A stretch of DNA of 64,000 bases from the NCBI RefSeq assembly GCF_022570735.2, contig NZ_JANCNS010000003.1, forward strand, positions 682,001-746,000. Reading direction: 5' to 3'. The translations under genes and the position numbers were made by a program. Of this stretch, positions 44,684 to 54,095 are shown in pieces. Each line of letters begins with the position of its first letter. Within the stretch, counting starts at the first letter, position 1. The DNA comes from Christiangramia oceanisediminis. GTDB lineage: Bacteria; Bacteroidota; Bacteroidia; Flavobacteriales; Flavobacteriaceae. The notes beneath the pieces were generated by a model, which ran no database searches, was not told where the DNA came from, and was given only the letters and a program-made list of their open reading frames with translations.

Positions 44684-45968
44684 TTTTATGTTGTTTTTCC
44701 AGAATACCTTTTTTAAGGATCTGGCCAAATTCATACATATCCTCGAACGAGCAGTAAAAAGGTGCCGGCGCGAGCCTGATCACGTTAGGCTCACGCCAAT
44801 CTGTAATCACTCCGTGATCCATCAGGTATTTAAAAAGTTCCCTTCCCTCTCCATGCAGAAAGACCGATAGTTGTGTACCCCGCTCATCCTGGTTAGAAGG
44901 AGTAATGACCTCAAAGGTGCTTTCTACCTGCTTATCGATCTCGTGTAGAATAAACTCAAGATAAGCTACGATCATATTCCGCTTTTCTATCAAAGCGGGC
45001 ATTCCCACCTCTTCAAACATTTCCAGGGAGGCCAGGTAAGGCGCCAGGGCAAGAATAGGTGCATTGCTTATTTGCCAGGCATCGGCGGTTGGTTCCGGCT
45101 GGAATTCGGGCTCCATCAAAAACCTTCTTTCTTTATTATGCCCCCACCAGCCTTCAAAGCGCGGAATGTCTTTTTTGTTATGATATTTTTCGTTGATAAA
45201 GCATCCCGAAGCATTCCCGGGACCGGAATTCATATATTTATAACTACACCAGGCCGCGAAATCTACATTCCACTCGCTCAATTTCAACTCTATATTCCCG
45301 GCCGCATGAGCCAGGTCCCAACCTACGAAGGCTCCTATTTCATGTCCTGCCTTCGTGATAGTTTCCATGTCAAAAACCTGGCCTGTATAGTAATTCACCC
45401 CTCCAATCAATACCAGGGCGCACTCCTCTCCTACTTCTTTTATGGTCTCCAGAACATCTTCTGTTCTAAAATTGTTTTCTCCATCCCTTTTTTTGATCTC
45501 TACGATCGCTTCTTCCGGGTCATAGCCATGAAACCGTACCTGGCTGGCGATCATATACTGGTCACTTGGAAAGGCCTTTTCTTCACAAATGATCTTAAAC
45601 CTTTTGCTGGTTGGCCTGTAAAATGAAACCATCAACAAATGTAGGTTTACGGTAAGCGTATTCATCACGGTAACTTCAGCAGGTTTTGCCCCCACTACCC
45701 TGGCCAGTTTTTCTGAGAATCGCTCATGGTAATCCCACCAGGACTTTTCAGCATAAAAATGACCTTCAACACCCAGTTCAGCCCAGTCTTTCATCACCTC
45801 ATCTACATACTTCCGGGCTCTTTTTGGTTGCAATCCCAGTGAATTTCCAACAAAATAGATGACATCCCGACCATTTACCCTGGGGAAAATAAATTCATTC
45901 CTATAGCCTGCCAGTTTATCCTTTCTATCCAGTTCCCGGGCAAATTCCCTGGAGTTTTCAAACCGCAT
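44667..45968 (-). CDS. kynU: kynureninase
   Basis: A 433-residue PLP enzyme that cleaves 3-hydroxykynurenine to 3-hydroxyanthranilate and alanine. It has YFVGNSLGLQPK at the start, GGVNYYTGQVFD, GWDLAHAAGN (PLP Asp/His) and the PLP lysine in WCSYKYMNSGPGNASG. It is the next step after kmo in this window. The last four residues KKEA are encoded within the terminator stem. It is transcribed away from the O-methyltransferase gene. Confidence 0.95.
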   Translation of the reverse strand: MRFENSREFARELDRKDKLAGYRNEFIFPRVNGRDVIYFVGNSLGLQPKRARKYVDEVMKDWAELGVEGHFYAEKSWWDYHERFSEKLARVVGAKPAEVTVMNTLTVNLHLLMVSFYRPTSKRFKIICEEKAFPSDQYMIASQVRFHGYDPEEAIVEIKKRDGENNFRTEDVLETIKEVGEECALVLIGGVNYYTGQVFDMETITKAGHEIGAFVGWDLAHAAGNIELKLSEWNVDFAAWCSYKYMNSGPGNASGCFINEKYHNKKDIPRFEGWWGHNKERRFLMEPEFQPEPTADAWQISNAPILALAPYLASLEMFEEVGMPALIEKRNMIVAYLEFILHEIDKQVESTFEVITPSNQDERGTQLSVFLHGEGRELFKYLMDHGVITDWREPNVIRLAPAPFYCSFEDMYEFGQILKKGILEKQHKMKKEA

Positions 45969-46059
45969 ATCTTTAATTTTTGGTAAAAATACAATTTCGT
46001 TTTTAATCGATAGGTCACAAAACGCCGGCGAAAATCTTTAAATTCGCAAAAAAAGATCA

Positions 46060-46701
46060 ATGCATTTTTTACCCGAAAAAATAGACGACTATATCATTGC
46101 ACATTCAGAAAAAGAACCTGAACTGCTTTCCAGGCTGAACAGGGAGACCAATCAAAAAATGTTGCAGCCACGCATGTTAAGCGGTCACTACCAGGGAAGG
46201 GTACTCAGCTTGCTTTCTAAGATAAAAATGCCTGGTTCCATTCTCGAAATTGGAACTTATACGGGTTATTCGGCTTTATGCCTTGCCGAAGGTTTAACAA
46301 AAGACGGAAAACTTCATACCATTGATGTTAATGAGGAATTAGTTGATTTTCAGAAAAAATATTTCGATCAGTCTCCTTACTCAGCACAAATTCACCAGTA
46401 TCTGGGTGACGCTACAGAGATCATTCCGCAGATCCCGGAAAAGTTTGACATGGTCTTTATCGATGCGGATAAACCGAATTATCCTGCATATTTTGATTTG
46501 ATAATCGACAAGATGAATCCTGGCGGGATCATCCTTTCAGATAATGTATTATGGTCTGGTAAGGTGGTGGAAAAAGTAAAAGAAGATGACGAATCTACCC
46601 AGGCGCTCCTGGTCTACAACAAAATGCTGGCAGAAGATCCACGTGTAGAGACAGTGATCATGCCGCTAAGGGACGGACTTACGATTAGCAGGGTCAAATA
46701 A
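46060..46701 (+). CDS. SAM-dependent O-methyltransferase (caffeoyl-CoA type)
   Basis: A 213-residue class I methyltransferase of the CCoAOMT/YrrM group. SAM motif I is ILEIGTYTGYSALCLAEGL, the HTIDVNEELV acidic loop follows, and the metal-binding segment is DMVFIDADKPNYPAYFD with LSDNVLWSG. It ends with MPLRDGLTISRVK. The substrate is unknown; in bacteria this family can act on tRNA wobble uridines or catechols. It converges with the PAP2 gene with a 3-base gap. Confidence 0.9.
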   Translation: MHFLPEKIDDYIIAHSEKEPELLSRLNRETNQKMLQPRMLSGHYQGRVLSLLSKIKMPGSILEIGTYTGYSALCLAEGLTKDGKLHTIDVNEELVDFQKKYFDQSPYSAQIHQYLGDATEIIPQIPEKFDMVFIDADKPNYPAYFDLIIDKMNPGGIILSDNVLWSGKVVEKVKEDDESTQALLVYNKMLAEDPRVETVIMPLRDGLTISRVK

Positions 46702-46704
46702 TGC

Positions 46705-47262
46705 TTAATAAAGGCGTCTCCCGGCCTTTAGATAGATTTCATAAAAGATAAGGGCCATTATAATACCTACCACAGTTCCAACAAAAATATCACCTGGGTA
46801 GTGGACTCCCACATAAATGCGACTCATCACGAAAAGTATAGGCCAGATATAGGCCAGGTAGATCCAGCGTGTTTTATTCTGAAGCACCAGAACTACGAAA
46901 GTAGTGGCAGCGAACGACGTTGAAGCATGTCCCGAAAAAAAACTATAATTGGTAGGCTCCTGTAATATCCTGATCAGATCTGCCAGGTCTGGCTCATTAT
47001 TGGGACGCAACCTCAGTGCAATACTTTTTACCAGGTTGGTAAAGCCCCAGGTGGTGAATACAGTTGCAAGTAAAAATAAGGTAGAAAAACTGGCCTTTTT
47101 CCAGTGATAAGCCAGGAAAAAGAATAAAAAGAATAGTAGATAAAGTGGAATCCAGTGTCTTGGATTAGTTACGAAGATCCAAAAAGCATCATATCTTTCA
47201 ATCCCGAGATTATTGAGAAAAACGAACAATTCCCGATCCCATTCCTGAATCTGCTCCCACAT
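46705..47262 (-). CDS. PAP2-family membrane phosphatase
   Basis: A 185-residue integral membrane phosphatase of the PAP2 type. Five or six hydrophobic helices are apparent. The three phosphatase motifs are the degenerate KSIALRLRPNNEP, SFFSGHASTSF (His) and SRIYVGVHYPGDI (His/Asp). It probably dephosphorylates a lipid phosphate such as undecaprenyl or phosphatidylglycerol phosphate. tatA is 13 bases upstream on the same strand. Confidence 0.92.
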   Translation of the reverse strand: MWEQIQEWDRELFVFLNNLGIERYDAFWIFVTNPRHWIPLYLLFFLFFFLAYHWKKASFSTLFLLATVFTTWGFTNLVKSIALRLRPNNEPDLADLIRILQEPTNYSFFSGHASTSFAATTFVVLVLQNKTRWIYLAYIWPILFVMSRIYVGVHYPGDIFVGTVVGIIMALIFYEIYLKAGRRLY

Positions 47263-47275
47263 TCCTTATATACTA

Positions 47276-47557
47276 TTAGAGTCGACGTTTAACAGATCCG
47301 GTGATCTCATCAATATCTTCCTTAACCTTGTCAATCTCTCCTCTAACATCCTTCGTGAAATCGGTATCTATTCCCTGTTTCTCGGCGCTTTTCTGAATTT
47401 CACTTTTAATATCATTAGATGCATTCCTGATGGCCTTCATGCCCTTCCCTAAGCCTCTGGCAATTTCCGGGATCTTATCGGCACCAAAAACCATTACCAG
47501 GATAAACATGATAAAAGCTATCTCAGCTCCACTAATAAACAAAGGTATCATATGCAT
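47276..47557 (-). CDS. tatA: twin-arginine translocase subunit TatA/TatE
   Basis: A 93-residue TatA-type pore subunit. One membrane helix (about residues 8-26) leads through FGADKIPEIARGLGKGMK into an amphipathic helix and an acidic/basic tail (GEIDKVKEDIDEITG). Starts at 47557 or 47551 are possible; the frame also opens with a TTG at 47566. It forms the pore for folded proteins with TatC, which is not in this window. It is upstream of the PAP2 gene, likely one operon. Confidence 0.88.
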   Translation of the reverse strand: MHMIPLFISGAEIAFIMFILVMVFGADKIPEIARGLGKGMKAIRNASNDIKSEIQKSAEKQGIDTDFTKDVRGEIDKVKEDIDEITGSVKRRL

Positions 47558-47575
47558 AGCAAGCAAATATAACTA

Positions 47576-47583
47576 CAAATCTA
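47576..47583 (-). promoter_or_regulatory. -7 element for tatA
   Basis: The minus strand reads TAGATTTG, an exact TAnnTTTG match, 18 bases upstream of the tatA ATG at 47557. A second exact match, TATATTTG, lies at 47564-47571 and would give a nearly leaderless mRNA. Confidence 0.45.
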
Positions 47584-47586
47584 AGC

Positions 47587-47617
47587 ATAAAAAAAGCCGA
47601 CTCGTTAAAGTCGGCTT
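47587..47617 (-). terminator. terminator of the M1 peptidase gene
   Basis: On the minus strand aagccgact pairs with agtcggctt around a 6-base loop, followed by a run of seven or more T residues. Confidence 0.85.
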
Positions 47618-47641
47618 AAATATTTATTGGCTTTTAAGCCC

Positions 47642-49945
47642 TTATTCGTCAGTGCCTTCCTTGTATTCTTCGAACTCGTTTTTGTTCTCGGTTTTAGGCC
47701 AGCTGTTGTTATTTACATCCACATCGGCGGTCTCAAGATCTGGATCTACCACGATCTTTGTAATCTCTTTGTTAGATGGAATAACCTTGCTTACTACCTG
47801 GTCGTTCTTTCTCCAAATCTGAACCGGATAGGTAATCTTTTCTGAAGTACCATCGGCATAGCTAACTTCAACGATCAGTGGCATTACCAATCCACCTGGC
47901 TTTTCAAAAACTACCTGGTAGAAGTATTTAGGAGCCTTTAGATTCTTTCTTTCCTCCTCGCTAAAATTATCCATTACATAAGCCTGAAGGGTTTGAGAGC
48001 TTTCCATCAAAGACTTTTCTTTCATGTCTTCGCTAAACTCCTCATCATCTTCTGTCACCACGTAAAGAGCATCTACCTCTTCTGGAGAAGCTCCGTAACG
48101 CTCCAATAGATCCTTACCAGCTTTGGTAGGTTTATCGGTAACATAATATTTATTTACTTCCCTGATCCCTATGTCCACATTGTCTGTAGTGTAGAACCAT
48201 CCTCTCCAGAACCAGTCAAGGTCTATACTTGAAGCATCTTCCATAGTTCTGAAGAAATCTTCAGGGGTAGGATGTTTGAACATCCATCTTTGAGAATAGG
48301 TTTTAAAAGCATGGTCGAACAGGTCACGTCCCATCACTGTTTCTCTAAGGATGTTTAGCGCTGTAGCAGGTTTTCCGTAGGCATTATTTCCTAACTGATA
48401 TACCTCTTCAGGATTAGACATGATTGGTGCGATATAATCCTGGTTACCTTTCATATAAGGCACAATTTTACTTGGTTCTCCACGTCTGGATGGATATTTA
48501 TCTGCCGGTGCGATCGCTTCTGGATACTCAGTTCCAAACTCCTGCTCTGCAACGTACTGAACAAAGGTATTGATCCCTTCATCCATCCATCCCCACTGGC
48601 GCTCATCAGAATTCACGATCATCGGGAAGAAGTTATGTCCAACCTCATGGATGATCACACTTATCATTCCGAATTTCACACGATCGCTATATTCGCCATT
48701 CTCATCAGGACGTCCATAGTTCCAGCAGATCATTGGATATTCCATCCCCTGGTTCTTCGCATGAACGGAAACTGCTTTATGATAAGGATACTGGAAGGTC
48801 ATATCTGAATACGACTTTAAAGTACTTGCAACAGCCCTGGTTGACCACTCTTCCCAAAGAGGATTTCCTTCTTTAGGGTAAAGTGAAACCGCCATAACTT
48901 TTTTACCCTGAACATCGGTCGCCATCATATCAAGGATGAACTTTCTGGATGTTGAGAACGCAAAGTCACGAACCATATCTGCCTTATATTTCCAGGTCTT
49001 GGTCTTGGTTGCAAAACCTTTCTCAGCAGCTTCGGCTTCTTCCTGAGTTACAATAAGAACTGGCTTATCATACGATTTCTGAGCCTGTTCGTATCTTTTC
49101 ATCATATCTTTTGAATAGACATCTTTTCTATTCTGAAGTTCCCCGGTAGCTTCCATTACATGGTCTGCAGGAACGGTGATATTTACCTCGTAATCTCCAA
49201 ATGGTAGTGCAAATTCACCACTGCCCCAGAACTGCATGTTCTGCCATCCTTCAACATCGTTGTAAACAGCCATTCTTGGGAAGAACTGGGCAATTACGTA
49301 TGCCTTATTCCCATCTTCAGGGAAAAACTCGTATCCAGATCTTGCACGGTTGGTTACGTGGTTGTTGATATTATAAGACCATTTGATATCGAATTCATAG
49401 CTCGCTCCTGATTCAAGTGGCTGAGGAAGATCGATCCTCATCATTGTTTGATGTATGGTATACTTCAAAGGCGCTCCATTACTGGAAACCTCTTTGATAT
49501 TGAATCCGCCATCAAAAGGCTCCTCCATATATTTATTGGCAAAATTTGCAGGTGTGGTCACGGGAGCCATTCCGTCTCCATCCTTCTGAAGGGAAGGCGA
49601 ATCCTTTTTCCTGATATTTTGATCCAGCTGAACCCAAAGGTATTCCAGGTTTTGTGGGGAGTTATTGTGATAGGTAATGGTTTCTTCACCGGTAAGCACC
49701 GAATTCTTATCGTCTAGGACGATATCCATTACATAATCGGCCTCATTCTGGTAATAAGCAGGGCCTGGAGCTCCAGAGGCTGTACGATATTGGTTAGGAG
49801 TGGCAAACTCCATATACATTTGCCTGAATTTGTTCTGGTTTGTGTGCCCTTCCTGCCGCACTTCCTCCTGCTCATTCTCCTGGGCTGATAGTCCCGCAAA
49901 AATGAACATAAGAAATACAGAGGTCAACAGTTTTAGTCTCTTCAT
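47642..49945 (-). CDS. M1-family zinc metallopeptidase
   Basis: A 767-residue exported aminopeptidase-type protein with a signal peptide (about 1-21, ending SAQ). The zinc site is VIIHEVGHNFFP with the third ligand Glu in GWMDEGINTF, the M1 pattern. A long beta-rich N-terminal half precedes it. Its own terminator follows at 47617. Substrate is unknown; related flavobacterial proteins degrade peptides in the periplasm or on the surface. Confidence 0.92.
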   Translation of the reverse strand: MKRLKLLTSVFLMFIFAGLSAQENEQEEVRQEGHTNQNKFRQMYMEFATPNQYRTASGAPGPAYYQNEADYVMDIVLDDKNSVLTGEETITYHNNSPQNLEYLWVQLDQNIRKKDSPSLQKDGDGMAPVTTPANFANKYMEEPFDGGFNIKEVSSNGAPLKYTIHQTMMRIDLPQPLESGASYEFDIKWSYNINNHVTNRARSGYEFFPEDGNKAYVIAQFFPRMAVYNDVEGWQNMQFWGSGEFALPFGDYEVNITVPADHVMEATGELQNRKDVYSKDMMKRYEQAQKSYDKPVLIVTQEEAEAAEKGFATKTKTWKYKADMVRDFAFSTSRKFILDMMATDVQGKKVMAVSLYPKEGNPLWEEWSTRAVASTLKSYSDMTFQYPYHKAVSVHAKNQGMEYPMICWNYGRPDENGEYSDRVKFGMISVIIHEVGHNFFPMIVNSDERQWGWMDEGINTFVQYVAEQEFGTEYPEAIAPADKYPSRRGEPSKIVPYMKGNQDYIAPIMSNPEEVYQLGNNAYGKPATALNILRETVMGRDLFDHAFKTYSQRWMFKHPTPEDFFRTMEDASSIDLDWFWRGWFYTTDNVDIGIREVNKYYVTDKPTKAGKDLLERYGASPEEVDALYVVTEDDEEFSEDMKEKSLMESSQTLQAYVMDNFSEEERKNLKAPKYFYQVVFEKPGGLVMPLIVEVSYADGTSEKITYPVQIWRKNDQVVSKVIPSNKEITKIVVDPDLETADVDVNNNSWPKTENKNEFEEYKEGTDE

Positions 49946-50011
49946 TTATGTAGTTTTAATTTAAAAATTCGCTAAAAATAAAAATTTTACTCGCCATAAT
50001 AGAATACCTTG

Positions 50012-50512
50012 CTAAAAAGTTACGGTCTTATTTCCATTACCTTTTACCAGCAGCATACTTTCAATAGTTTCACCTTTCTTTACATGAACCACGTTTTTCT
50101 GAGAATCGAAAAGATCGGTGAGGATTAGATTTTCTACCCGGATCTTCTTAAAATCCTCTACCTTCTCCACTTCGATAAAAAGAACGACCTGGTCTGCATC
50201 AAATTTACTTCCCAGTAAATTCAATGTGGCTGGTTTTCCATTGACACTGATCTTTAATTTTTGATCTATATAGCGAGCCATCAGATCTTTATTTGATTCC
50301 AGGTCCTTCTCATAAGAAAGGCTAATTTCCTTCTGGTATCTTTTGCTTAACACGTCCTCCATATCGTCTATAAAGACACGTGAAACGATTTGCAAGGCCC
50401 TGTCTTCCTTATCATATTCGATTTCGGTAACACTTAAGTAAAATTCGTGGTCTGCCGAAGTAAAGGAAGTGAATATAGTAAAGGCAAAAAAGAGAAAGAA
50501 AATCTTCTTCAT
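50012..50512 (-). CDS. DUF6702 exported protein
   Basis: A 166-residue protein with a signal peptide (about 1-20, MKKIFFLFFAFTIFTSF) and the DUF6702 domain. Characteristic parts are HEFYLSVTEIEYDKEDRALQIVSRVFIDDMEDVL and YIDQKLKISVNGKP. The frame is open further upstream to 50602, but that 30-residue extension lacks a sensible start and would precede the signal peptide. It often sits beside M1 peptidases in this phylum, as here. Confidence 0.88.
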   Translation of the reverse strand: MKKIFFLFFAFTIFTSFTSADHEFYLSVTEIEYDKEDRALQIVSRVFIDDMEDVLSKRYQKEISLSYEKDLESNKDLMARYIDQKLKISVNGKPATLNLLGSKFDADQVVLFIEVEKVEDFKKIRVENLILTDLFDSQKNVVHVKKGETIESMLLVKGNGNKTVTF

Positions 50513-50602
50513 ATTCAGTTTTTGAAAAATAGAGCAAATATTGAACCAAGCCTGGCTCGCTCTTAAAACTAAGACCTTCAAATTCATTAATGGTTTAATC
50601 AT

Positions 50603-51460
50603 CTAACCGGGTATTTGTCCTCCCTGGTTCAAAAGTTTTCCCCGCCTATCCCTGAACTCTTCAATTCGGGTTTCGAAATATTCAATAAGTACAAGGGCAT
50701 TGTTGTTAAGAACAATATTTTTGAATTTAGGCCTGTCTTCACTGCAGAAATAAAGGAAATTACTTACCTCGTTTTCAGTCAGCCCGAGTTGCTTTTCGAA
50801 GAACTGGTATCCCACCAGCTGCAGGCTCTTATCCATGATATCCTTTTTTGAAAAAACCGGCTGTTGTTTTTTATCTTCTGAAAGTTTATCTGCCAGTTTT
50901 CTGGCAAGGATATCAAACCGGACACCTCCGCCCGCGAAGGCCTGTTCATAAGGATTCAGTTCCCTGTCCCTCGCTATAACAGCCCCAAGATCACTTTGAA
51001 GACGATAATTCCTTTGGAATTTTTCGGTTGAAATCTTAGCAATATCGTTAGCGAGATAACCGGAAAGATTAATATCATCGATCACCACTTCAGCCAGTTC
51101 GTTCATTCTTTCTGAAAGCTCTACCTCTAATTTTCCGTTTTTGAACATTTCAGTATTTACAACAACCGACCTGTTCTCAAATTGAACTGAAGAAAAATAA
51201 AGTGTGTCATTAAGCCGAACCCTTAAATCAAATTCTCCGTTTTTGTTAGTCACACTCCCCTGCTCCAGGTTCATATTGATAACGTGGATCTTTTCCAGGT
51301 CATTATTTGCCGCTTCGATCTTACCTTGTAGAAGAACGGCATCCTGGGCAAAACCCGTAAGGCCGGTAAAAAGGAAAAGCAAAATAACCAGGTTTCGATT
51401 CAGAATGGTGTTTTTGATTGTTGAATTCAATTTGGAAGAGTTCTCGATGATGATTTTCAT
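50603..51460 (-). CDS. CarboxypepD_reg-like protein, paralogue 1
   Basis: A 285-residue exported protein. The signal region reaches about residue 39 (TGFAQ). A carboxypeptidase-regulatory-like domain (about 45-120) contains HVINMNLEQGSVTNKNGEFDLRVRLNDTLYFSSVQFENR. A helical C-terminal domain of about 150 residues has no name. It is about half identical by eye to the next gene in its first 130 residues, indicating tandem duplication. It is in line with the DUF6702 and M1 genes on the same strand. Confidence 0.82.
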   Translation of the reverse strand: MKIIIENSSKLNSTIKNTILNRNLVILLFLFTGLTGFAQDAVLLQGKIEAANNDLEKIHVINMNLEQGSVTNKNGEFDLRVRLNDTLYFSSVQFENRSVVVNTEMFKNGKLEVELSERMNELAEVVIDDINLSGYLANDIAKISTEKFQRNYRLQSDLGAVIARDRELNPYEQAFAGGGVRFDILARKLADKLSEDKKQQPVFSKKDIMDKSLQLVGYQFFEKQLGLTENEVSNFLYFCSEDRPKFKNIVLNNNALVLIEYFETRIEEFRDRRGKLLNQGGQIPG

Positions 51461-51480
51461 AGTTTTACAAAAAAAGCAAT

Positions 51481-52293
51481 TTATTCCAGTTCGCGCAATT
51501 CTTTGAAAGAAACTATTTTAGATTCAAAGAGTTCGATCAATTGAAAATGATCTTCAGATTCTATTAATTCAGAAAAAACAGGACCTTCTGAACAGTAATA
51601 AACAAAATTCTCGATCTCTCTTTCAGGAAGTCCAAGTTCGCTTATAAAAAAGTCCTGCCCGAAAACCTGGATGCCTTCCTGTATCTTCTCCCGCATCTGC
51701 TCCAATTTCAGCTGATTTTGCAGTGCCCTGGTCCTTCCGTTGATGTCATTCATTACCGCGTCCAGGGGAACGCCGCCCAGCAACACTCCAATATATTGCC
51801 AACGGTTCTCTATACCTGCACTGGCAGTATAAAGTCTCCTTTCGGTCTGGGTTTTATGCTTTCTGGGATAGGGAATTCCATATTTTCCACGATCAAAAAT
51901 TTTAATTTTTTCTGAATCCTGGTCCAGGACACCGCTTAAGTTAAGATCGCTAATACGAACCTCATCCAGTTCATTCCTTGCCGGATATAGAAATATCTCC
52001 AGGACTTCAGTATCTATCTGTTCCCGTTTCAGGATGATGATTCGGTTTTCAAATTCTACAGAAGAAAATAGAATACTGTCATTAAGCCTTCCTCTTAAAT
52101 AAAAATTTCCAGCCTCATCACTGGTTGTCCCTTCTTCCAGCGAAAGGTTCACAATATGAATATTAGCGGGAGGGAGACTATCGGAAAACACCCGACCCTT
52201 TAATAATTTGGATTCCTGTGCGAAGACTTCTAAATTATTAAAAGCACAGGCTGTAATAAACAGAAGAAGGCCTATTCTCTTTAATTTTCTCAA
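51481..52293 (-). CDS. CarboxypepD_reg-like protein, paralogue 2
   Basis: A 270-residue exported protein (signal peptide about 1-25) with the same layout as its downstream neighbour. The shared blocks are HIVNLSLEEGTTSDEAGNFYLRGRLNDSILFSSVEFENR, then a conserved ISDLNLSGVLDQD and a C-terminal helical tail. It is the first of at least four consecutive minus-strand exported-protein genes. Function is unknown; such domains often serve as outer-membrane or T9SS accessory modules. Confidence 0.82.
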   Translation of the reverse strand: MRKLKRIGLLLFITACAFNNLEVFAQESKLLKGRVFSDSLPPANIHIVNLSLEEGTTSDEAGNFYLRGRLNDSILFSSVEFENRIIILKREQIDTEVLEIFLYPARNELDEVRISDLNLSGVLDQDSEKIKIFDRGKYGIPYPRKHKTQTERRLYTASAGIENRWQYIGVLLGGVPLDAVMNDINGRTRALQNQLKLEQMREKIQEGIQVFGQDFFISELGLPEREIENFVYYCSEGPVFSELIESEDHFQLIELFESKIVSFKELRELE

Positions 52294-52406
52294 TAATATT
52301 GGTTAGCAGTTGTCATTAAACAACGAAATATTTAAACTTTTTGCGCCCTTAGTACCGGATTAACTTTATTGGAAGTCATTGTTTCCGTAAATTTACCATA
52401 AAAAGT

Positions 52407-53111
52407 ATGCACGCGATACTTGCAAGCACCTCAACCCTGTTCGGGCAGGATTACCTTGAATACCTGCTTCCGGTGATCCCTGGCCTATTTAAAGATCTTG
52501 AGGAGATCCTTTTTATTCCCTATGCCCGTCCAGGCGGAATCACCCACGAAGAATATACCAGTCATGCAGCTAAAGCCTTCGAAAAGATTGGCATAAAGCT
52601 TCGTGGAATTCATGAGTTCGACGATCATCAATTGGCTGCAAGGGAAGCTAAGGGAATATTTACAGGAGGTGGAAATACATTTTTGCTGGTCTCGGAACTC
52701 TACCAGAATAAGGTCATGCCTGTTTTAAGAGAGGTGGTTTTAGAAGGAACGCCCTATATGGGCACCAGTGCCGGGACTAATATTGCCGGTTTAAGCATGC
52801 AAACCACCAATGATATGCCCATAGTTTACCCAGCTTCCTTTAAAACCCTGGGGCTGGTTCCAATTAACATTAATCCGCACTACCTGGATCCTGATCCTGA
52901 TTCAAAACATAAAGGTGAAACAAGGGAGACCAGGATAAAAGAATTTCACCGTTTGAATTCACAACCTGTTGTTGGGCTTAGAGAAGGCAGCTGGCTGGAA
53001 TTGACGGATAATAAAGTTACGTTAAAAGGCACTTTGAATGCCCGTATTTTCGAAAAGGATAAGGTACCTTTCGAAGTTGAAACCGGAACCGACCTAAGCG
53101 ATCTGAACTAA
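52407..53111 (+). CDS. pepE: dipeptidase E (peptidase S51)
   Basis: A 234-residue cytosolic peptidase that cleaves aspartyl dipeptides. The nucleophile is Ser121 in YMGTSAGTNIAGLSM, with GIFTGGGNTFLLVSEL before it and the family's INPHYLDPD afterwards. It starts MHAILASTST. It ends 1 base before the glutaminase gene, so the pair is one operon handling amino-acid turnover. Confidence 0.92.
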   Translation: MHAILASTSTLFGQDYLEYLLPVIPGLFKDLEEILFIPYARPGGITHEEYTSHAAKAFEKIGIKLRGIHEFDDHQLAAREAKGIFTGGGNTFLLVSELYQNKVMPVLREVVLEGTPYMGTSAGTNIAGLSMQTTNDMPIVYPASFKTLGLVPININPHYLDPDPDSKHKGETRETRIKEFHRLNSQPVVGLREGSWLELTDNKVTLKGTLNARIFEKDKVPFEVETGTDLSDLN

Positions 53112-53112
53112 A

Positions 53113-54027
53113 ATGGACTACCAGGAAATTCTTGACACTATCTATGACGAAATGAGCTACCGGGATGTAAAGGGCAAAGTAGCCTCATATATTCCCGAAT
53201 TAGCCAAAGTAGACCGAAAAAAGTTCGGGATGCATGTCTATTGCGGGGATCAGCAGCATTTTTGTTTTGGCGACAGTGATGAGAAGTTCTCCATACAGAG
53301 TATTTCCAAAGTCTTTACGCTAGCCATGACCATGAGGATCATGGGTGAACATCTCTGGGACCGGGTATCGGTGGAACCTTCAGGAGACCCCTTTAACAGT
53401 CTAACCCAGTTGGAATATGAACATGGAATCCCCAGGAATCCGTTTATTAATGCAGGAGCGCTGGTTATTTCGGATATCCTGGTAGACCAACTTGACGACC
53501 CAAAGAAGGAATTACTGGAATTTGTAAGGAAAATAACCGGTGATGAAAATATCGATTATGACGAATCTGTAGCGCAATCAGAAAAAGCCACCGGTTACAG
53601 AAATATCGCACTGGTTAATTACATTAAGGCTCTTGGAAATATTAAATGCGATGTGGAACCTATCGTAGATTTCTATTTTTACCAATGTTCTCTCGCCATG
53701 TCCTGTAAACAGCTTTCCCAGGCTTTCATGATCTTCGCGAACAGAGGTAAGATTCTGAACACCGGAGAAAAGATCCTTAAACCTAAAACCGTCAAGCGTA
53801 TCAATGCATTGATGCAAACCTGTGGTTTCTATGATGAAGCAGGAGAATTTAGTTTTCAGGTAGGTTTACCAGGGAAAAGTGGAGTTGGCGGTGGTATCGT
53901 AGCCATTCATCCAGCCAACTATTCGGTGGCGGTTTGGAGCCCTATCCTGAATGAAAAGGGCAATTCCGAATTAGGCATGAAAGCGCTCGAACGCTTTACC
54001 ACCCTTACCGGAGTTTCGGTTTTCTAA
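53113..54027 (+). CDS. glsA: glutaminase
   Basis: A 304-residue glutaminase of the beta-lactamase-like fold that converts glutamine to glutamate and ammonia. The catalytic Ser-Ile-Ser-Lys motif is FSIQSISKVFTLAM. NPFINAGALVI and the C-terminal GLPGKSGVGGGIVAI complete the pattern. It follows pepE by 1 base. A hairpin at 54044 follows, but its T-tract favours the opposite strand. Confidence 0.94.
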   Translation: MDYQEILDTIYDEMSYRDVKGKVASYIPELAKVDRKKFGMHVYCGDQQHFCFGDSDEKFSIQSISKVFTLAMTMRIMGEHLWDRVSVEPSGDPFNSLTQLEYEHGIPRNPFINAGALVISDILVDQLDDPKKELLEFVRKITGDENIDYDESVAQSEKATGYRNIALVNYIKALGNIKCDVEPIVDFYFYQCSLAMSCKQLSQAFMIFANRGKILNTGEKILKPKTVKRINALMQTCGFYDEAGEFSFQVGLPGKSGVGGGIVAIHPANYSVAVWSPILNEKGNSELGMKALERFTTLTGVSVF

Positions 54028-54043
54028 AATGTATCAATAAAAA

Positions 54044-54075
54044 AATGCTTCCCGAATTTCGAGAAGCATTCTTTA
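54044..54075 (-). terminator. terminator of rpsT
   Basis: aatgcttc pairs with gaagcatt. On the minus strand the stem is followed by a run of T residues (complement of 54041-54045). It also lies at the end of glsA. Confidence 0.7.
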
Positions 54076-54095
54076 TAAATTGAACACTGCTAAAA

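Noticed and set aside
45072-45626. 184-aa ORF on the plus strand inside kynU
   Set aside because: It is antisense to kynU; no domain, and the minus-strand frame carries the PLP motifs.
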